DNA from: a virus
Strand: one strand, 5' to 3'
IMG/VR virus record: IMGVR_UViG_3300032893_000288
Coordinates: 1 to 22,438 of that record
Length of the DNA stretch: 22,438 nt
Part shown: positions 1 to 6,478 of the stretch, piece by piece
Layout of the letters: each line of letters starts with the position of its first letter
Position numbering within the stretch: position 1 is the stretch's first letter
Notes under the pieces: generated by a model
What the model was told of the DNA's origin: nothing
Seen by the model: only the letters and a program-made list of their open reading frames with translations
Databases searched by the model: none
Program-made: the position numbers and the translations under genes

Positions 1-647
1 GTAGCTGAAACATATGAGGCAGCAATATCAGTATTTGCAGAGACATTTGTCGGTGCGCTCACTGAAATTGAAATATATTGCAGATGAGATGCTGCAGAAA
101 TGACATTAGTGAAAACAATAATGAAATAACCACCGAGCAAGAATACACGCGGACTCCCAGTCACTGTTCCAGAAGAAACCGGAATGACAGTCGGGGAAAC
201 AATATTCTGCCCAGTGGTTGAGTCAGCTATAATATATTTGTAGCTAGCCGTGCCATTATTTACTTCGGTATAGACGGTACAAACAAGCCCATTTTGAGCT
301 ATCACTGAATCGCATTGTGTCTGATTAAAAGCAGATCTAGCCACAGCCAAAGTTGACAAAGTCAATGGCTGCATATTGCCTTTGGAAATAGAAGTTTGCG
401 AAGCTTGAGAAAAAGCCTGAAGTGATGTGCCCACTGCAGTTAAATTACCATTGAATGTGGTTATATATGAGGGAGAGCCAGAAATAGTACCAAGTTCAGG
501 AAAACCATTTCTTTTTTTTAAAAGCCCAGCTTCTGTAAAAACAGTATTGGTTAGCTCTAAAAATTGACCAGCGGGAATTTGCCAAGGATCTGCCTTGGTA
601 TTAAGTCCATTGGAAAAATTTATTGCTGCAGCCCTTCTTTCAAACAA
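1..647 (-). CDS. Neck/tail hub-like virion protein, N-terminal part (C-terminus outside window)
   Basis: The reading frame is open from a TTG at 647 to the left edge (215 codons, no stop). A clear AAAGGTGA ribosome binding site lies 4-5 nt before the TTG, and an in-frame stop just upstream rules out an earlier start. The protein begins MFERRAAAINFSNGLNTK and continues with AGLLKKRNGF. This opening (RRAA-INFS-GL-TK, then a 'GLLxKRNGF' turn) is what I recognise from large podoviral neck or tail-hub proteins that lie at the end of the head-to-tail gene run. The remainder is Ser/Thr/Ala-rich beta-strand sequence, compatible with a beta-propeller or beta-sandwich. It follows the tail-fibre gene with a 10-nt gap and is probably co-transcribed with it. 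The frame is seen directly. The function is inferred from family resemblance and position. Confidence 0.7.
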   Translation of the reverse strand, partial: MFERRAAAINFSNGLNTKADPWQIPAGQFLELTNTVFTEAGLLKKRNGFPELGTISGSPSYITTFNGNLTAVGTSLQAFSQASQTSISKGNMQPLTLSTLAVARSAFNQTQCDSVIAQNGLVCTVYTEVNNGTASYKYIIADSTTGQNIVSPTVIPVSSGTVTGSPRVFLLGGYFIIVFTNVISAASHLQYISISVSAPTNVSANTDIAASYVSA

Positions 648-657
648 AGAATCACCT

Positions 658-2148
658 TTACGTATTTGTGTTAGTTATCGAAACGTTTTCATAAACAATG
701 ATAATCTGGCCATCAGAACCATTGCCTCCGCGAGCACTATTTTCTGAGGCCGTAGCGCCAGATCCACCGCCGCCTCCACCATTTGTTCCGTCTCCGCCAG
801 CAGGACCTACTGAACTTTGAATGCCTGCAGCACCAGCGGCACCTGCTCCGTCTCCAGCGCCGCCACCACCACCACCTGACGCAGCACCGGTTATACCGCC
901 GCCTGCACCGCCTGCTGCAAAAATACTTCCACCACCAGTGCTTCCTGGAGTATTTCCAGCGCTTGATCCAGAGCCAGCACCGGCCACAGGATTGAATTGC
1001 ACACTGCCGCCGCTAGAAGAGCTGCCCTGTTGACCGCCGCCTCCACCAAGCCCGATGTTCTTAAATTGAACAGTGCTAAAACTTGATGCAGATCCATTAC
1101 TGCCATTATTGCCATTAGATGTATTGTTTGTTTGTGCAGCCCCGCCAGCACCCCCAGCGCCTACAACAATCGCGTATTGAGTGCCTGGAGTTACTGTTAA
1201 TGGAAGAGAATAGCTTGCGGATCCTCCACCACCCGCCCCGCCACATTGATTGCCTGGAGCTGAGTTGCCAGTACCTGAACCACCACCTCCAGCACCACCT
1301 CGTCCCCATACTACGATTTCATTGCATCCCGCTGGCGCTGTCCACGTATAAGTGCCGGCAACATTAAAAATGGCCACATTCGTGCGTCCAGCTAAAGTAG
1401 AAGGATTCACAAATTTGGTCGTGTTTGTGCCCACGTTGACTTCAGTTTGAGATGCAGCAGTTAGTTGTGTAGTGGCAACCAATTGATTTGCAATGATTTG
1501 AATTGTCACTCCATCTACTGTCCATGGAGCTGCCATGTTTCCACTGCTATCTAATGTCATAAAACTTTGCATTGCAGGCAAAGATGGCAAAGTAACTGAA
1601 TAATCTGCTGCCATGGCATTCGGAGGTTGGAGAGTTAGTCCTTTAGAGTTTGCAGAAGAATTTCTAAAGACATAGCTTCCGGCATCCATATTAGCGGCCG
1701 TCGCTGTGGCCGACTGCCAAATAAATGTGCCTCCAGCAAAACTTGCCGATGCAGTGCCCGATGGAAGGCCAGTGATAGAGCCAGCACCGGCATTCACAGA
1801 GCCGTTTGTGGTTATTTTGATTTGATTGCCACCAGTCACATCATTGTAATAAAGCTCGTTACCAGAAACATAAAGACATCCTACATCTGATCCAGAGTTT
1901 GGAATTGGAACAGATTGAGGAGAAAATCTAGCACTTCTTAACAAGATGGCATTGTTGTTTTGAAATGTGAGATCTGAATTGATATTCAAGCCATTTGGTT
2001 GAATCTGTTGCCCAGAGCCAGAGCTATGATTGTGTTGATCCAAAATAATCATGCAGGCAGATAAATTGTCAGCCCAATCAGGTCCTGGATCTACTCCAGG
2101 AACTGGATTTGGAAGATTCATGTAAACAGTTGGATTGGTATTACTCAT
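658..2148 (-). CDS. Tail fibre/appendage protein with glycine-rich C-terminal domain
   Basis: This 496-aa protein has an N-terminal Asn/Pro-rich segment with a DQHNHSSGSGQQI stretch (about residues 36-48), a middle of beta-rich repeats, and a C-terminal glycine-rich domain. The domain opens near residue 265 with GTYTWTAPAGCNEIVVWG and then alternates GGAGGGG-type tracts with hydrophobic patches up to about residue 485. That arrangement is typical of phage fibre tips of the Gly-rich type, where polyglycine helices pack into a receptor-binding sandwich. The start at 2148 has GAGGTG six bases upstream and overlaps the stop of the preceding gene (TAATG), implying translational coupling. The likely role is host recognition at the virion tip. 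The glycine tract has a strong GC-rich composition compared with the neighbouring genes. The exact receptor cannot be told from sequence. Confidence 0.8.
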   Translation of the reverse strand: MSNTNPTVYMNLPNPVPGVDPGPDWADNLSACMIILDQHNHSSGSGQQIQPNGLNINSDLTFQNNNAILLRSARFSPQSVPIPNSGSDVGCLYVSGNELYYNDVTGGNQIKITTNGSVNAGAGSITGLPSGTASASFAGGTFIWQSATATAANMDAGSYVFRNSSANSKGLTLQPPNAMAADYSVTLPSLPAMQSFMTLDSSGNMAAPWTVDGVTIQIIANQLVATTQLTAASQTEVNVGTNTTKFVNPSTLAGRTNVAIFNVAGTYTWTAPAGCNEIVVWGRGGAGGGGSGTGNSAPGNQCGGAGGGGSASYSLPLTVTPGTQYAIVVGAGGAGGAAQTNNTSNGNNGSNGSASSFSTVQFKNIGLGGGGGQQGSSSSGGSVQFNPVAGAGSGSSAGNTPGSTGGGSIFAAGGAGGGITGAASGGGGGGAGDGAGAAGAAGIQSSVGPAGGDGTNGGGGGGSGATASENSARGGNGSDGQIIIVYENVSITNTNT

Positions 2149-2432
2149 TAGAACACCTCGATATTAACAATAACTGCGGCATTAGAGGTCAAAGTAAGCG
2201 TTAAATCATTCATTGGTGCTGATCTGTAAATTGTTGCAGTCCCTTGAATATCAACAATAGACCAGCCTTGCATTTTTCTGCCAAGCTTATGATTGATAAC
2301 GGTTACTCCATTAAGAAGAGAAATATTTTGTAAGATAGAGCTATTGTTTAATGGATTGGCTAAAATTGGATCTAGCTGAGATTTCCATTTTGTCTGAATT
2401 TTTTCCCAATCCTGCATTAGTGGTAATGCCAT
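2148..2432 (-). CDS. Small virion-associated protein of unknown function
   Basis: This is a 94-aa protein between the neck protein and the tail fibre. I chose the ATG at 2432 because it overlaps the TGA of the upstream gene (TGATG) and has a G-rich SD-like stretch just before it. A TTG at 2444 would add four residues. The N-terminus is helical (QDWEKIQTKWKSQLDPIL) and the C-terminal half is beta-rich, ending in a Leu-Thr alternating strand and a VNIEVF finish. Small proteins with this helix-then-strand build and a hydrophobic C-terminal strand are common next to fibre genes in podovirus-like metagenomic phages, where they are thought to be fibre adaptors or trimerised spikes. I do not recognise a named family. 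The position in the tight virion operon supports a structural role, which is inference. Confidence 0.65.
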   Translation of the reverse strand: MALPLMQDWEKIQTKWKSQLDPILANPLNNSSILQNISLLNGVTVINHKLGRKMQGWSIVDIQGTATIYRSAPMNDLTLTLTSNAAVIVNIEVF

Positions 2433-3520
2433 CAACCACCCCAACCAAATCCGTTACCAAATCCAGATGTGCCAAAACCACCAAATGATCCAAAGTTTTG
2501 ATCTCCACATCTAGCTCTCGTATTGGAAACTGTATTGGATTGACCAACATCTCGGTTAGAAGCAGTGGCTCTGATGCGCTCTAAAAGAATATTTCTCTCA
2601 GACATGAGAACTTGTGCTTGCTCATAGAATTCTCTTTTAGTTAAAGCCTTGATTGCCGCATCAACAATCACATATTCTGACCATCCAGAGATGCTAAAAG
2701 GCATCATGTCAGTGTCTTTCAGCATCTGAGTCAAGATAGGCACATACCAAAGCTGCACATATAAAGAGGCTTGTGGTTGAGGAATGAAATAAAGATTTGA
2801 TCCAAAATCACAATAGGCTAGTCCATAAATGCTTTGCACGGTTCCAGAAAGCTGGAGTGTTGAATATCTATTTCTGTCAATCCAATTGAATTTTGGCAAA
2901 GTAAACCATTGCCCATTGCCAGGATTCACGGATACATCAACGCCTGTTACTTTAAAAAAGGCTTGAGCATTGCTATAAAGACTCCCGTCAGGAAGTGGCA
3001 CAAAAGCCATTCCTTGTGAGACTGTGAACGTGGCTGTTGGGATTTGAACTGGCGGAGCTAAGAAATATTTATCTCCAAAATGCGTGATCAATTCATCATA
3101 GAGAGAATTGGCACTTTGATTGATATTGAAATTCCATTCATCATCGGTGAGAAATTGACTTTTTATCATGTCGGCATGAAGCCTTGAATGATATCTCAAA
3201 TAACCAAGATTAATTTGTCCTGGTAAACAGGGCGTGATAGTGAGCGGAAGATTGTTAGATCCATTTGAATTGTATGAACTTGTACCGGCTGAGCTGATTG
3301 AAGCTACTTGATACCAATATTGAGTGCCAACAGTAACAGTATTATCAAGAAAATTATTGACTGATGGAGTTGCAACGGTTGAATAGCTGCCCTGAAGTCC
3401 AGTTGTGGATCTTTGCACTGAATATCCGGTGGCGCCTGAGACCTGACTCCAAGAAAGATAGATTTGCCCATTGCCTGTCGTAATAACAATTTGACTAGGT
3501 ATTGAGGAAAGTACTGACAT
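2432..3520 (-). CDS. Head-to-tail adaptor/neck protein with N-terminal fibronectin type III domain
   Basis: The 362-aa product starts at the ATG at 3520, with AGGAGAG seven bases before it. The upstream TTG at 3523 is disfavoured. Residues about 8-96 have the hallmarks of a fibronectin type III fold: an LSWSQVSGATGYSVQRS strand pair and the YWYQVAS strand that normally carries the conserved Tyr. From about residue 102 to 340 follows a different module beginning INLGYLRYHSRLHADMI, with DEWNFNINQS and, later, SGWSEYVIVDAAIKALTKRE and a C-terminal helix containing ASNRDVG. I recognise this as a connector-type protein widely seen between capsid and fibre genes of short-tailed phages. The C-terminus is a Gly/Phe-rich tail. 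The adaptor role follows from family resemblance and gene order. The FN3 domain may decorate the neck or bind carbohydrate. Confidence 0.7.
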   Translation of the reverse strand: MSVLSSIPSQIVITTGNGQIYLSWSQVSGATGYSVQRSTTGLQGSYSTVATPSVNNFLDNTVTVGTQYWYQVASISSAGTSSYNSNGSNNLPLTITPCLPGQINLGYLRYHSRLHADMIKSQFLTDDEWNFNINQSANSLYDELITHFGDKYFLAPPVQIPTATFTVSQGMAFVPLPDGSLYSNAQAFFKVTGVDVSVNPGNGQWFTLPKFNWIDRNRYSTLQLSGTVQSIYGLAYCDFGSNLYFIPQPQASLYVQLWYVPILTQMLKDTDMMPFSISGWSEYVIVDAAIKALTKREFYEQAQVLMSERNILLERIRATASNRDVGQSNTVSNTRARCGDQNFGSFGGFGTSGFGNGFGWGG

Positions 3521-3531
3521 CAACTCTCCTT

Positions 3532-3576
3532 TAAATAGAAAGAGAGTTCATCCTTGAACCCTCTAATCTTTTTTAA
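3532..3576. terminator. Hairpin with flanking A/T tracts between two virion genes
   Basis: The hairpin at 3541-3564 has a five-base-pair GTTCA/TGAAC stem, one mismatch, then four more pairs, with a TCCT loop. It is followed on the plus strand by TCTTTTTT. On the minus strand, the direction of the genes, it is followed by a weaker TCTTTCTATTT run. It lies in the 60-bp gap between the gene ending at 3581 and the one starting at 3520. This fits a bidirectional or leaky terminator that lowers expression of the genes downstream of the capsid module. Confidence 0.4.
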
Positions 3577-3580
3577 GATC

Positions 3581-4669
3581 TTACTCGTTATTGCCACCGA
3601 CGCGTGCAGCTTGTTCGAGCAAGAATTGCATATAGAAAATGGATCCATCAGCCGGAGCCGTTGGAACCCTAGTGGTTACGCTTGAGCTCGAAGGAGCCAA
3701 AGTTTGCAGCAAAATCCAACCACCACTATTTGGTGATCCACCTATGGGAATTGGAGCAAGACTTAAGTTAGGATCACCTAAAATCTCAACATCAGTAATT
3801 CCAGAAGTTGTGAGCGCCTTCACAAGGCCTGTTGATCCACCACCAGTTGAATATCCAGCAGCTGTAGCAATAAAGCTAACATCGACTGCAGGAGTAACGC
3901 CCTTAGGCACACCTACATGCTGCCAATCAGATAGATTGGTAGTAAAATTCACGATATTGAAAGTAAACCCAGTGGGAATAACGCCATCAGCCGGAGGACC
4001 AGCTAAAGGAGTTGTAGTGGTGCTAGTTACAGTCACAGTTGTAGTGCCAGAGGCTGTGAAAGAATTTACTCCAGAAATGCCAGACGGCAAATTCTGAATC
4101 GTGGTTACAAGGGCCGTGCCGATTGTGGCTGCAGTATCATTTGTTGAGATGCTTTGCTGCACCAAAGTACCTGATACTCCAGATGGAGCAGATCCAACGC
4201 CTGAAACCTTAAACCAAATGATGAAAGTATTGCCGTAAGCGTCAAAGAGTTTAAACCAGGTGCTGGCAAGAGACCCAGAAACATCGGCTATCGGTTGAAT
4301 CGTGGCAGAACCAGCTGTGCCCACGCCCACTGAAACAATCTGATAAGGAAGACCAGCAGTTAAGGCTGATCCATTAATTGCAAGGTTACCGCCAGTTACA
4401 GGAGGTCTGACATTCCAAGGACCCCCATAAACCCGAGTGTAATTGTAAGCCAATTCGATCAAAATATATCCGGATGCTGGATTCGGATTGCTGGCCGAAG
4501 GAGTAGCAGAAGTATGCATGAAAACATTCTTAATGCCTTGACCACGAACATTGATTGTTCCATTGCCACCAGTATCAGTGCTTGACACTGTCCATTTAGC
4601 ATCTAAGATTACTGGTTTTGATTGAAAACTATAAAATTTACCATAGTTGTTGCCTAAATTATGTCCCAT
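3581..4669 (-). CDS. Virion structural protein, probably a decoration or capsid-associated protein
   Basis: The 362-aa product is Gly/Ser/Thr-rich and almost entirely beta-strand in appearance, with no signal peptide or membrane helix. A central part (about residues 135-215) has a repeating pattern 'WFKLFDAYGN-xFIIWFKVSG ... TIGTALVTTIQNLP ... TTTVTVTST'. Domains of this pattern recur in phage structural proteins. The C-terminus has a helical QFLLEQAARVGG ending. The start ATG at 4669 is preceded by GGAG eight bases upstream. In gene order it is the first minus-strand gene after the major capsid protein, once the plus-strand island is ignored. That is where decoration, minor capsid or head-completion proteins usually sit. 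I do not recognise a named family, so the role is inference from position and composition. Confidence 0.6.
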   Translation of the reverse strand: MGHNLGNNYGKFYSFQSKPVILDAKWTVSSTDTGGNGTINVRGQGIKNVFMHTSATPSASNPNPASGYILIELAYNYTRVYGGPWNVRPPVTGGNLAINGSALTAGLPYQIVSVGVGTAGSATIQPIADVSGSLASTWFKLFDAYGNTFIIWFKVSGVGSAPSGVSGTLVQQSISTNDTAATIGTALVTTIQNLPSGISGVNSFTASGTTTVTVTSTTTTPLAGPPADGVIPTGFTFNIVNFTTNLSDWQHVGVPKGVTPAVDVSFIATAAGYSTGGGSTGLVKALTTSGITDVEILGDPNLSLAPIPIGGSPNSGGWILLQTLAPSSSSVTTRVPTAPADGSIFYMQFLLEQAARVGGNNE

Positions 4670-4710
4670 TTAAGAGCTCCACCTATTCCCCAAAGATTTA
4701 ATTACCGCTT

Positions 4711-4733
4711 GAAGGGTGGGGCACCCATACTTC
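4711..4733. other. Inverted repeat/hairpin in the divergent intergenic region
   Basis: GGGTG and CACCC (4714-4718 and 4722-4726) form a tight five-base-pair stem with a GGG loop, flanked by GAAG/CTTC that extends the structure. It lies in the divergent gap 4670-4802 between the minus-strand structural gene and the plus-strand island. It may protect or regulate the leader of either transcript. I see no gene in this gap. Confidence 0.35.
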
Positions 4734-4739
4734 GGCTTC

Positions 4740-4770
4740 TTGTCCTAGGTGAAATACATAGGACTACAAT
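4740..4770 (+). promoter_or_regulatory. Candidate promoter and operator of the plus-strand glycosylation island
   Basis: A TTGTCC hexamer (4740-4745) and a TACAAT hexamer (4765-4770) resemble sigma-70 -35 and -10 boxes, but the 19-bp spacer is longer than ideal. A perfect 6-bp inverted repeat, GTCCTA (4742-4747) and TAGGAC (4759-4764), fills the spacer and abuts the -10 box, which is how a repressor operator is often placed. The first plus-strand gene starts 33 bp downstream. Both the promoter and the operator are inferred from sequence pattern only. Confidence 0.35.
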
Positions 4771-4802
4771 AGGGATTATTTGGTCTTTATAAGGAGAATG
4801 AC

Positions 4803-5303
4803 TTGGATCGATTAGACGAAATGATCGATGTTGAGAGACAAAAGTTAAATGTCGCAAAATATTTCAGAGCCATAAATCCTACTTTCATTCCAATTCATTT
4901 AACCGGCGGCATCGGTGATGTTGTCATGAGTATTGAAGCTTTAGAAGAGCTGCACAAATTCTATCAATTTGTGGTTTTTACTGAGCATCTAGAAGTTTTT
5001 GAATATTTTAGTGATCTTCCTGCCATGCGCGGCTTGCCCCTTATAAGCTGGCATTTAGAATTCAATACTATTGCTAGATTCAGATTCTCAGAGCAGTTTT
5101 CTGGTTTTTTAATGCCACAACAAAAAGAGCTTTTCTTAAAGCAGCAAGAATTGTTTCTTAAAGAGCCTGAACTCTATAGTCTTTGCTGTAATCATCCGCG
5201 TCAAGACTTTTTGCTATGCCAACATGCGCAAGAAAAGAATCTTAATAGGCGAAATTTTGTGCTTTATTCATTGGGGCTAATAAATGCAGATCACGATTCA
5301 TGA
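4803..5303 (+). CDS. Glycosyltransferase family 9-like protein, N-terminal half
   Basis: This 166-aa product starts at TTG (4803), seven bases after AAGGAG. The nearby ATG at 4798 runs into a stop after five codons. Residues 31-50 (IHLTGGIGDVVMSIEALEEL) match the first Rossmann loop of GT-B enzymes of the heptosyltransferase family (GT9), whose consensus is 'GGIGDxVMxxPAL', followed by VVFTEHLEVF-type strands. The protein stops at residue 166, about half the usual GT9 length of 320-350 aa. The C-terminal nucleotide-sugar half is supplied by the next ORF in another frame (+1), overlapping by 20 bp. Either the enzyme is a split two-subunit form or a frameshift has broken it. GT9 enzymes add heptose or related sugars to lipopolysaccharide or other glycans. 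The acceptor here is unknown. Confidence 0.7.
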   Translation: MDRLDEMIDVERQKLNVAKYFRAINPTFIPIHLTGGIGDVVMSIEALEELHKFYQFVVFTEHLEVFEYFSDLPAMRGLPLISWHLEFNTIARFRFSEQFSGFLMPQQKELFLKQQELFLKEPELYSLCCNHPRQDFLLCQHAQEKNLNRRNFVLYSLGLINADHDS

Positions 5304-5790
5304 TGGCTTTGATGTGAATAATAAATCCATTGTCCACGGGAGATGCACAAAGCAATGGAAATGGGATTATTGGAATAAACTTGTTCGATTGATCAAAAAT
5401 AGCTGCGATGCCACCATTATTCAACTGGGCGCTGTGACTGGCCGCGAAATCGATGGAGTGGATCAGTGTCTTTTGAATAAAACCACCATTCTTGAGGCCA
5501 TTAAAATACTTGAAAAATCTAAGTTTCATATTGATGGAGATTCTGGTCTTGTGCATGTTGCCACAAAATTAGGCATTCCATGCATTGTACTCTTTGGTCC
5601 AACGCCAGATTATTTTTATGGTTATAAAAAGAATGTGAACATCAGATCTAATGTATGTAAAGAAGCTTGCTTTTGGATTAAGGATAACTGGATGGATAAA
5701 TGCCCACTTGGCTATGCGACTCCAAAATGTCTGGATGCGATTACGGCAGACGATGTATTTGAGAAAATAAGAAAAAAAGGACTTTTGTAA
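5284..5790 (+). CDS. Glycosyltransferase family 9-like protein, C-terminal half
   Basis: This 168-aa product opens directly with the second Rossmann domain of a GT-B enzyme (ITIHDGFDV at residues 3-11, then KQWKWDYWNKLVRLI). It carries the GT9 donor-binding signature DGDSGLVHVATKLGIP (84-99) followed by VLFGPTP (102-108). The Cys-rich end (CKEAC, MDKCPLG, TPKCL at about 125-150) resembles the tail of GT9-like enzymes from bacterial surface-glycan loci. The ATG at 5284 follows an in-frame TAA immediately upstream, so translation in this frame cannot have begun earlier. The ribosome binding site (TTGGGGC) is weak, suggesting re-initiation after the N-terminal ORF, which ends 20 bp inside this one. 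The stop overlaps the ATG of the methyltransferase gene (TAATG). Together the two halves have every landmark of one complete enzyme. Confidence 0.75.
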   Translation: MQITIHDGFDVNNKSIVHGRCTKQWKWDYWNKLVRLIKNSCDATIIQLGAVTGREIDGVDQCLLNKTTILEAIKILEKSKFHIDGDSGLVHVATKLGIPCIVLFGPTPDYFYGYKKNVNIRSNVCKEACFWIKDNWMDKCPLGYATPKCLDAITADDVFEKIRKKGLL

Positions 5791-6446
5791 TGGAGATGGG
5801 ATCAGGACAACGATGGGGACCAATTAGCTATGCTCAACACGGTGACGATTTATTTATCATCAATCTTTTCGAACTTATCGGCATTGACAAGCCAAGTTAC
5901 TTGGATTTGGGAGCTAATCATCCTTTTCATATCAGCAACACTGCTTTGCTTTATCAACGAGGTTCCCGAGGCATAAATATAGACGCCAATCCACACGTAA
6001 TAAAGACATTTGATATTCATCGTCCAGGAGATATGAATATCAATATTGCCATAGGTTTTGGCAAAGAGATGACTTTCAAGATGTTTGATAAAACCAGTGG
6101 GCTTAATACTTTCAGTGAAAAAGAAGTAAAAAAGCTAGAAAAGCTTGGAATGTATGTAAATGATCAAATATCTATGCCGACCATAAGTTTGAATACTCTC
6201 ATTGAGAATCTGAATATTCCTTGGCCAGATTTTCTGAATGTTGATCTTGAGGGGATGGATTATGAAATAATGAAAAATACTCGAATTCCAAGACATGATG
6301 GACCGAGTATCATATGCATTGAAACAAGACGACACGAAACAAGACGCATGAAAGAAGTCGTATGTGGACATGGTTATGATTTATTGGCGCGTCTTGGCGA
6401 GAATCTGATCTTCGTTCGAAGCGATCAATACTTAAATTGTTTTTAA
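5790..6446 (+). CDS. FkbM-family SAM-dependent methyltransferase
   Basis: The 218-aa protein has the two defining stretches of FkbM-type methyltransferases. One is the SAM-binding motif I, YLDLGAN (37-43), followed by INIDANP (62-68, where the acidic residue normally binds the ribose of SAM). The other is the PDFLNVDLEGMDYEI block (146-160), which matches the family's 'DFLxIDVEGxE' signature. The length is normal for the family. The start ATG overlaps the upstream stop, so it is translationally coupled to the glycosyltransferase. FkbM enzymes O-methylate sugars or hydroxyl groups, and they often sit in glycan biosynthesis loci. The natural reading is methylation of a glycan added by the neighbouring GT9 enzyme. 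The target (capsid, fibre or host envelope) is not visible. A terminator follows immediately. Confidence 0.85.
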   Translation: MEMGSGQRWGPISYAQHGDDLFIINLFELIGIDKPSYLDLGANHPFHISNTALLYQRGSRGINIDANPHVIKTFDIHRPGDMNINIAIGFGKEMTFKMFDKTSGLNTFSEKEVKKLEKLGMYVNDQISMPTISLNTLIENLNIPWPDFLNVDLEGMDYEIMKNTRIPRHDGPSIICIETRRHETRRMKEVVCGHGYDLLARLGENLIFVRSDQYLNCF

Positions 6447-6447
6447 A

Positions 6448-6478
6448 GGGCCCGGATTACTCCAGGCCCAATATTTTT
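6448..6478 (+). terminator. Intrinsic terminator between convergent FkbM and capsid genes
   Basis: GGGCC (6448-6452) pairs with GGCCC (6465-6469). A GGA/TCC extension inside encloses a TTAC loop. The stem is followed by AATATTTTT on the plus strand. It starts one base after the FkbM stop, and its T-run overlaps the stop of the capsid gene read on the other strand. It ends the plus-strand island cleanly and may act in both directions. Confidence 0.7.

Noticed and set aside
821-1367. Several ORFs opposite the glycine-rich fibre domain
   Set aside because: They are Pro/His/Gln-rich mirror images of the Gly codons, without ribosome binding sites.
3639-4097. 152-aa plus-strand ORF opposite the structural gene
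   Set aside because: It lies wholly within the minus-strand virion gene, is Val/Pro/Thr-rich by complement, and has no start signals.
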